From contig NZ_QRIL01000050.1 in the NCBI RefSeq assembly GCF_003471165.1, positions 1-8,558 of the forward strand: 8,558 nt of DNA. The letters are read 5' to 3'. The number at the start of each line of letters is the position of its first letter. The stretch's first letter is position 1. This document shows, piece by piece, positions 4,636 through 8,558 of this stretch. The notes below the pieces were generated by a model. The model was not told the DNA's origin. It ran no database searches and was given only the letters and a program-made list of their open reading frames with translations. Source of the stretch: Ruminococcus sp. AM22-13. GTDB lineage: Bacteria; Bacillota; Clostridia; Lachnospirales; Lachnospiraceae. The position numbers were made by a program, and so were the translations under genes.

Positions 4636-5547
4636 ATGAAAAATATCCATAGCATTGAATTTTATACTGGAAGCAAGGAAGAACTGCTTCCCGGTTTTGA
4701 AAAAGATTTTCCCTATATCGCTTCAAGGGCAGAACTTGACAAGTATATCGGACATTATGTACCGTGGCACTGGCACAAGACAGTGGAACTTTTTTATATG
4801 GAAAGTGGTAGCATTGAATATGATACGCCGGGAGGAAAACTGTTGTTTCCGGCTGGAAGCGGCGGCATAGTAAATTCCAATGTACTCCATATGACAAAAG
4901 CAATATCGCAGAAAGAAAAGAATATACAGCTACTTCATATTTTCGATGTTTCCCTACTTGCCGGGGAACAGGGAAGCAGGATTGAACAAAAATATATTGC
5001 GCCTATCATAACAGCCCCACAGATTGAGGTAATTCCGCTTTTTCCAGGCAATGCAGAAGAAGAAAGGATTTTGAAACTGCTTGCCGCTTCATTTCGTTTA
5101 TCCAGTGATGAATTTGGATATGAAATAAAACTGCGGGAAACCCTAACAGAAATATGGCTCATGCTTTTTGAACTATCCCGTCCTATGCGTGAAAAAAAGG
5201 GGGAACATAATAAAAGCAACGATAAAATAAAGCTGATGATGATATATATTCACGAACATTACAGAGAGAAAATCTCTATCCCGGAACTTGCGGCAGCAGC
5301 ATACCTAAGCGAAAGGGAGTGTTATAGAGTGTTCCATGACTGTCTGCACATGACACCCGTAGAGTATATAAAGGCTTACCGTCTGCAAGCTGCCTGTCAG
5401 ATGCTAGCAAAGGGGCAGGAAGCAGTTACCGTTATCAGCCATGAGTGCGGTTTGGGGAGTAGCAGTTATTTTGGAAAGGTTTTTCGAGAATACACACATT
5501 GTTCACCCACAGAATATCGGAGAAAATGGCAGAATAGTGATAGATAA
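4636..5547 (+). CDS. AraC-family transcriptional regulator
   Basis: A 303-residue regulator with the usual two-part plan. An N-terminal cupin-like sensing domain (about 25-110) carries WHWHKTVELFYMESG at 44-58, the typical ligand-pocket strand. A C-terminal pair of HTH motifs lies at about 200-297, with ISIPELAAAAYLSERECYR (first HTH) and the AraC signature CGLGSSSYFGKVFREY (271-286) followed by SPTEYRRK. AGGTGA sits 6 nt before the ATG, below a TTGACA promoter. Such proteins usually bind direct half-sites near -35 boxes and activate neighbouring genes in response to a small molecule, often a sugar. The next promoter downstream has a good -10 but no clear -35, which fits activation by this protein, though its sites cannot be read. 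Ligand unknown. Confidence 0.9.
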   Translation: MKNIHSIEFYTGSKEELLPGFEKDFPYIASRAELDKYIGHYVPWHWHKTVELFYMESGSIEYDTPGGKLLFPAGSGGIVNSNVLHMTKAISQKEKNIQLLHIFDVSLLAGEQGSRIEQKYIAPIITAPQIEVIPLFPGNAEEERILKLLAASFRLSSDEFGYEIKLRETLTEIWLMLFELSRPMREKKGEHNKSNDKIKLMMIYIHEHYREKISIPELAAAAYLSERECYRVFHDCLHMTPVEYIKAYRLQAACQMLAKGQEAVTVISHECGLGSSSYFGKVFREYTHCSPTEYRRKWQNSDR

Positions 5548-5584
5548 GGGCAGAAAAGAAATATTTTTTCTATTCCTTTTGCAT

Positions 5585-5622
5585 TATAATGATACCTGTA
5601 AAGTAAATCCGTCATTTACAGG
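5585..5622 (+). promoter_or_regulatory. Activator-type promoter with an inverted repeat over the start region
   Basis: A perfect TATAAT (5585-5590) has only TATTTT at the -35 position (5562-5567). Directly after it, CCTGTAAA (5595-5602) and TTTACAGG (5615-5622) form a perfect 8-bp inverted repeat around 12 nt. The second arm runs into the ribosome binding site of the next gene (AGGAGGTGA, 5620-5628). A competing stem, GTAAAT (5603-5608) with ATTTAC (5614-5619), overlaps it. It could be an operator at the transcript start or a hairpin that masks translation. Confidence 0.5.
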
Positions 5623-5635
5623 AGGTGAGTGCAAA

Positions 5636-5875
5636 GTGGTAAAACTGAACATTCTGAACATGAAAAATTTTTTAGACACGGTCAATAGCTGTTCCGGCAA
5701 AGTAAATATGCTCTGCCCGGATGGTAAAAAACAAAACATCAATGGGGAAGAAAAGATACAGGGCAGTTTGTGGCGGCAATACTCCCAAAACAAAAACTGT
5801 TTGCGGCTTGTTTTAGAAGTTCCGAATCCAACGGACTATATGAACATTGTTTCGTACTATGCCGGGGATTGCTGA
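5636..5875 (+). CDS. Small conserved-looking protein of unknown function
   Basis: A 79-residue protein starting at GTG 5636, chosen because AGGAGGTGA lies 7 nt upstream. The same frame is open further left, but that part overlaps the end of the AraC gene and has no start signal. The protein starts VVKLNILNMKNFLDTVNSC and ends DYMNIVSYYAGDC. It has no signal peptide or membrane segment and contains four Cys. I have an impression of similar small proteins in other clostridia, without a known function, and assign none. It sits between the regulator and the HD/acetyltransferase/HAD set, behind its own promoter and an inverted repeat that touches its ribosome binding site, so its expression appears specially controlled. 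A hairpin follows, which may limit readthrough to the next genes. Confidence 0.7.
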   Translation: MVKLNILNMKNFLDTVNSCSGKVNMLCPDGKKQNINGEEKIQGSLWRQYSQNKNCLRLVLEVPNPTDYMNIVSYYAGDC

Positions 5876-5901
5876 TTTATCTGTAAATATTTCATCATAA
5901 A

Positions 5902-5937
5902 GGGGCTGGACAGTTTATCTTCCAGCCCCGCCCTTTT
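5902..5937 (+). terminator. Hairpin with short T run, probable terminator or attenuator
   Basis: GGGGCTGGA (5902-5910) and TCCAGCCCC (5921-5929) form a perfect 9-bp stem with a 10-nt loop, followed by GCCC and four T. The stem is strong but the T run is short and set off, so termination may be partial. It lies between the small protein gene and the HD gene, for which I see no separate promoter, so partial readthrough would set the ratio between them. Confidence 0.6.
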
Positions 5938-5951
5938 GAAAGGAGTTAAAA

Positions 5952-6551
5952 ATGGAGTTGAACATTCAGACCGCAGAACTGGCATTAAGGGAAGCGGCAG
6001 AATCCAATCCGGGAGCATGGGCAGAACATTCCCGGTATGTAGCCGAAGCCTGTAAAAACATTGCGTCACACTGTAAAGATTTATCTTCTGAACAGGCGTA
6101 TATTTTCGGGCTGTTACACGATATTGGACGTTATGCCGGAGTGAGTTCGGAAAGGCATCTGATAGACGGCTATCGTTACTGTATGGAGCGTGGGTGGGGA
6201 AAAGCCGCACAAATATGTATATCCCACGCATTTATGATACAGGATATTGCCACATCTATCGGAGAGTTTGATGTCAGTGATGAGGATTACCTGTTTATGA
6301 AAGAATTTGTTGCAAATGCGGTATATGATGATTATGACCGTCTTGTACAGTTATGTGACGCATTGGCTATGCCTTCGGGGTTCTGTCTTTTGGAAAAGAG
6401 ATTTGTAGACGTGACAATGCGATACGGCGTTCACCCAGCGACAATAGACAGATGGAAAAAGATTTTAGAGATTAAAGAACGGTTTGAGGATCAGATTGGC
6501 TGTTCTATCTATGCCCTGCTTCCGGGCGTTATGGAAAACAGTTTTCGTTAA
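5952..6551 (+). CDS. HD-domain metal-dependent phosphohydrolase
   Basis: A 199-residue protein of the HD superfamily. The metal-binding residues follow the order His26 (AEHSRYVAE), His56-Asp57 (LLHDIGRYAG) and Asp136 (LVQLCDALAMPSGFC), with His92 as a likely extra ligand. HD enzymes cleave phosphate esters of nucleotides or related small molecules; this single-domain subgroup is common in clostridia and its substrate is, to my knowledge, not established. GGAG lies 6 nt before the ATG. The next gene begins 11 nt after the stop and the one after overlaps it, so the three are surely one transcription unit. The AraC regulator upstream is the plausible controller. The fold call is firm; the reaction is not known. 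Confidence 0.85.
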   Translation: MELNIQTAELALREAAESNPGAWAEHSRYVAEACKNIASHCKDLSSEQAYIFGLLHDIGRYAGVSSERHLIDGYRYCMERGWGKAAQICISHAFMIQDIATSIGEFDVSDEDYLFMKEFVANAVYDDYDRLVQLCDALAMPSGFCLLEKRFVDVTMRYGVHPATIDRWKKILEIKERFEDQIGCSIYALLPGVMENSFR

Positions 6552-6562
6552 GGGGGGATATT

Positions 6563-7165
6563 GTGTATTACGAATCCAGTGATTTTTTGGAAACAGCGGA
6601 CAGCGATACGTTAAAGCAGATTGCCCGCACAAGGGAATTAACACGGAAATATTATTTTTCTGATTATAGAGATACAGAAAAACGCACTTCCATTCTTCGG
6701 GAGCTGTTGGGCGGAATAGGGGAAAATGTGGCAATCGACACGCCTTTTCATTGCGACTATGGAAAAAATATTTTTTTGGGAAATGATGTGATCGTCAATA
6801 TGAATTGTACCTTTGTGGATAACAAAACTATCCGAATTGGCGACAGGGTATTGATTGCGTCAAATGTGCAGATTTATACATCTTCACACCCTGTCTTACC
6901 ACAGGAAAGGTTTGTGCCGGATTGGAGGGAACGTCAGACAACATTTTTTAGAACCTATGCACGTCCGATAGAAATAGAAAATAATGTCTGGATTGGCGGC
7001 GGCTGTATTCTTCTGCCCGGAGTCACTATAGGAAAAAACAGCGTGATAGGGGCTGGAAGTGTAGTTACCCGCCCTATCCCGCCTAATTGTGTTGCAGTAG
7101 GAAATCCATGCAGGGTGATACGTTATTTTGATACAGACAGGGAAAGGTGGCAGCATGAAGTATAA
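6563..7165 (+). CDS. Sugar O-acetyltransferase, maltose/galactoside type (left-handed beta helix)
   Basis: A 200-residue acetyl-CoA-dependent transferase of the LacA/Maa group, acting in the cytoplasm on a hydroxyl of a sugar or similar acceptor. It has the helical N-terminal cap (about 5-50), then hexapeptide repeats such as IRIGDRVLIASNVQIYT, the catalytic His109 in TSSHP, the loop with YARPIEI (132-138), and the closing coil VWIGGGCILLPGVTIG to GAGSVV and VGNPCRVIR. It starts at GTG 6563 behind AGGGGGG; no better ATG exists. Usual length for the family is 185-205 residues. The loop at about 112-131 is a little longer and more Arg-rich than in typical maltose acetyltransferases, which may point to another acceptor. 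It overlaps the HAD gene by 11 nt. Confidence 0.88.
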   Translation: MYYESSDFLETADSDTLKQIARTRELTRKYYFSDYRDTEKRTSILRELLGGIGENVAIDTPFHCDYGKNIFLGNDVIVNMNCTFVDNKTIRIGDRVLIASNVQIYTSSHPVLPQERFVPDWRERQTTFFRTYARPIEIENNVWIGGGCILLPGVTIGKNSVIGAGSVVTRPIPPNCVAVGNPCRVIRYFDTDRERWQHEV

Positions 7166-7790
7166 GCATATCGTTTTTGACATTGACGGCACTCTGATTG
7201 ATACGGAATATGCTGTATTACATTCTTTACAGGAAACTATAAAGGGATTGTCCGGGAGAGAGATACCATGTTCTGAACTAAGATTTGCGTTAGGGATTAC
7301 AGGAACAGACGCTTTGAAAAAACTTGCGATAAAAGACACTTCCTATGCGATAGAATTATGGGATAAAAATATGCGTAACTATACAAATAACATTAAAGTA
7401 TTTGACGGAATCGTTGAATTATTGAAAAATCTTCTAAGTCTGGATTATGAAATGGGGATTGTCACATCAAAGACAAGGGAAGAATTTACACATGATTTTT
7501 GTCCGTTTGGTATCAGTCATTATTTCAAAACAATCATATGTGCAGACGATACACAGGAACATAAACCCAATGCCGCACCGATTTTGAAATATGTGGAATT
7601 ATCAAAAACAGACCATAGGAAAGTACTTTATATCGGAGATAGCAAATATGACAGTAAATGTGCGGAAAATGCGGGAATTGATTTTGCTTTAGCAGTATGG
7701 GGCAGTCATAATAAGCACATAAAAGCAGATTATTTTTTAGAAAAACCTGCCAATCTGTTATCTGCTATCACTTCAGAGAAATTTTATTAG
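7155..7790 (+). CDS. HAD-family phosphatase (Gph-like)
   Basis: A 211-residue haloacid-dehalogenase-type hydrolase with all motifs. Motif I is FDIDGTLIDTE with nucleophile Asp9 and acid/base Asp11. Motif II is GIVTSKT with Thr104. Motif III is Lys137. Motif IV is YIGDSKYD with Asp162 and Asp166. The helical cap lies at about 17-85, as in phosphoglycolate phosphatase and other small-molecule phosphatases. The start at 7155 is chosen because AAAGG stands 7 nt upstream and the protein then begins right before motif I. It overlaps the end of the acetyltransferase gene by 11 nt, a sign of translational coupling. With the HD enzyme and the acetyltransferase it suggests a small pathway acting on phosphorylated sugars or nucleotides. 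Substrate unknown; a perfect hairpin follows the gene. Confidence 0.88.
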   Translation: MKYKHIVFDIDGTLIDTEYAVLHSLQETIKGLSGREIPCSELRFALGITGTDALKKLAIKDTSYAIELWDKNMRNYTNNIKVFDGIVELLKNLLSLDYEMGIVTSKTREEFTHDFCPFGISHYFKTIICADDTQEHKPNAAPILKYVELSKTDHRKVLYIGDSKYDSKCAENAGIDFALAVWGSHNKHIKADYFLEKPANLLSAITSEKFY

Positions 7791-7865
7791 CGATGAAAGA
7801 TCGAACGAAAATGACTCCGAGGTATATTAAAAAAACTTGCTTGATCAATTATGGTGATTTTGATT

Positions 7866-7903
7866 AAGTAGCCTGTATGTAAAATAAAGCATACAGGCTA
7901 CTT
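7866..7903. terminator. Perfect 14-bp hairpin between convergent genes
   Basis: AAGTAGCCTGTATG (7866-7879) and CATACAGGCTACTT (7890-7903) are exact inverse complements around a 10-nt AT-rich loop. The hairpin lies 75 nt after the HAD gene and 5 nt after the stop of the minus-strand gene, so it can end transcription from both sides. T runs are weak on both strands. The 75 nt before it hold only a 24-codon frame without a ribosome binding site. Confidence 0.7.
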
Positions 7904-7908
7904 GTGGT

Positions 7909-8145
7909 TTACAATTCCAAAGAATCTTCTGCATCTACCCACATTTGCATATTACCATCAAGATATAATCGTGCATATTCAAGTGGCTCATCAATAGCAA
8001 GTGTATTTAATGCGCAGTCTGATCCAGGAGTGGTTTTTAAGTTCTTCTCAGCTTCCCAACAGTCAATGCGGAGCATATAACCGGCATTGGTATAAACATC
8101 AATGCTGTTTCTGTGTGGATTGTATTCTGCAAATATTGTTCTCAT
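7909..8145 (-). CDS. Small protein resembling DUF6061
   Basis: A 78-residue acidic protein that starts MRTIFAEYNPHRNSIDVYTN, has a central AGYMLRIDC strand, and ends EPLEYARLYLDGNMQMWVDA. This pattern of a short beta-rich start, an IDC strand and a closing helix with EYA..Y.DG is what I remember of DUF6061, a small family common in gut Firmicutes and often near mobile elements. No function is known to me. GGAG lies about 11 nt before the ATG, a rather long spacing. A possible minus-strand promoter, TTGAAA (8206-8201) with TATAAC (8181-8176) at 19 nt, is weak. It is convergent with the HAD gene and shares the hairpin terminator. Existence as a gene is likely; the family name is from memory. 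Confidence 0.7.
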   Translation of the reverse strand: MRTIFAEYNPHRNSIDVYTNAGYMLRIDCWEAEKNLKTTPGSDCALNTLAIDEPLEYARLYLDGNMQMWVDAEDSLEL

Positions 8146-8447
8146 CGTATCTTATCTCCATTTTTTTAATAATCAGTTATAGAGTTAAATATCGAAAACA
8201 TTTCAATCAGTTCACCATGTTGTTATTGTTATATGTTATACTGTGTTATGAAATTTTCTTTCCCTTAATTTTTCCCATATTAAGGTTCATGAAAGCTAAT
8301 GGGAGAATGTAACACAAGGGAAAGAGTAAGGGAAAGTACACTTGCTACAAACTTAGTGTTTTCAAGGGTTTGCGAAGAATTTGATAATCAAATATAATAG
8401 TTATTAAATTTCCTAAAATAAGTGGAATATCAACTGGAATTTTCAAA
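8146..8447. other. Gene-free AT-rich stretch with repeats
   Basis: I see no supported gene here; the plus-strand frame 8001-8312 is a shadow without a start signal. It holds three copies of AAGGGAAAG (8316-8324, 8328-8336, and 8266-8258 on the minus strand), so that 8258-8276 and 8318-8336 form an imperfect inverted repeat (17 of 19). It also has CCTTAAT/ATTAAGG (8263-8269, 8279-8285) and the 7-1-7 palindrome ATTTGATAATCAAAT (8379-8393). The last lies between TTGCGA (8370-8375) and TATAAT (8393-8398), a plus-strand promoter-like pair with no gene behind it. Confidence 0.5.
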
Positions 8448-8558
8448 TTAGTCTTTGCAAATAACCTTTAAACCTTCACCATCAATTACAATTCCCTGAC
8501 GGTTGTTAATCGGGCATAGATTCAAATCCGAAAACTCAGTCATTATTTTCTCGGTAAC
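8448..8558 (-). CDS. 3' end of an unrecognised gene, cut by the window edge
   Basis: The minus strand is open from the right edge to a TAA at 8450-8448 and gives 36 residues, including FSDLNLCPINNRQGIVIDG and the end GLKVICKD. The composition is protein-like, and an internal ATG lies at codon 6, but without a visible ribosome binding site close by, so the gene most likely begins outside the window. It is co-directional with the DUF6061-like gene, about 300 nt upstream of it. No family is recognised. Confidence 0.5.
   Translation of the reverse strand, partial: VTEKIMTEFSDLNLCPINNRQGIVIDGEGLKVICKD

Noticed and set aside
5441..5635. Longer version of the small protein starting inside the AraC gene
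   Set aside because: It overlaps the AraC 3' end in another frame and crosses the promoter and inverted repeat; the GTG at 5636 has a near-perfect ribosome binding site.
5857..6231. Minus-strand ORF opposite the HD gene; similarly 6465-6734 and 6896-7339
   Set aside because: Shadows of the HD, acetyltransferase and HAD genes, whose catalytic motifs are unambiguous on the plus strand.
7793..7867. 24-codon frame after the HAD gene (MKDRTKMTPRYIKKTC and on)
   Set aside because: No ribosome binding site, no recognised family, too short to separate from chance.
8001..8312. 103-codon plus-strand frame near the right end
   Set aside because: Its first half is opposite the DUF6061-like gene and the rest is AT-rich low-complexity hydrophobic sequence with no start signal.

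Overview
The window looks like a low-to-moderate GC Firmicutes chromosome, most likely a gut clostridium of the Lachnospiraceae type. The signs are AGGAGG-type ribosome binding sites, strong TTGACA/TATAAT promoters, and gene families (DUF3847, MobA/MobL relaxase, a coiled-coil/membrane protein resembling DUF6040, a protein resembling DUF6061) that I know from mobile elements of that group. Family names come from reading motifs; no search was run.

Left part (about 34-4444): remnant of a small integrative mobilizable element. A tyrosine integrase gene on the minus strand breaks off after about 19 recognisable codons at the left edge. Next come an XRE-type repressor (minus), a divergent control region, and on the plus strand an excisionase-like protein, a DUF3847 protein, a GC-rich oriT-like stretch, a MOBQ-type relaxase and two coiled-coil ORFs. 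The two ORFs are read in a second frame of the relaxase 3' end, and the second continues into a membrane protein. A rho-independent terminator closes the module at 4421-4444. Both promoters in the control region carry TTGCAT-type palindromes, as expected for a repressor that controls itself and xis.

The most unusual signal is around 1217-1321. The minus strand there has a promoter-like pair and an intrinsic terminator with a UUCG loop, but no gene. Together they outline an RNA of about 70 nt, antisense to the xis-mob transcript. Its 5' part could also pair over 27 continuous positions (four of them G-U) with the untranslated leader of the integrase mRNA at 155-181. If real, one small RNA would touch both excision/mobilization and integration.

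Middle part (4559-7790): an AraC-type regulator with its own promoter, then a small unknown protein behind a promoter with a good -10, no clear -35 and an 8-bp inverted repeat that reaches the ribosome binding site. After a hairpin there is a tight three-gene set: HD-domain hydrolase, maltose/galactoside-type O-acetyltransferase and HAD phosphatase. This may be element cargo or flanking chromosome; the sequence does not decide, and the substrate is unknown.

Right part (7791-8558): a perfect 14-bp stem lies between the HAD gene and a convergent small gene resembling DUF6061. About 300 bp without a gene follow, rich in AAGGGAAAG repeats, and then the 3' end of an unrecognised minus-strand gene cut by the window edge.
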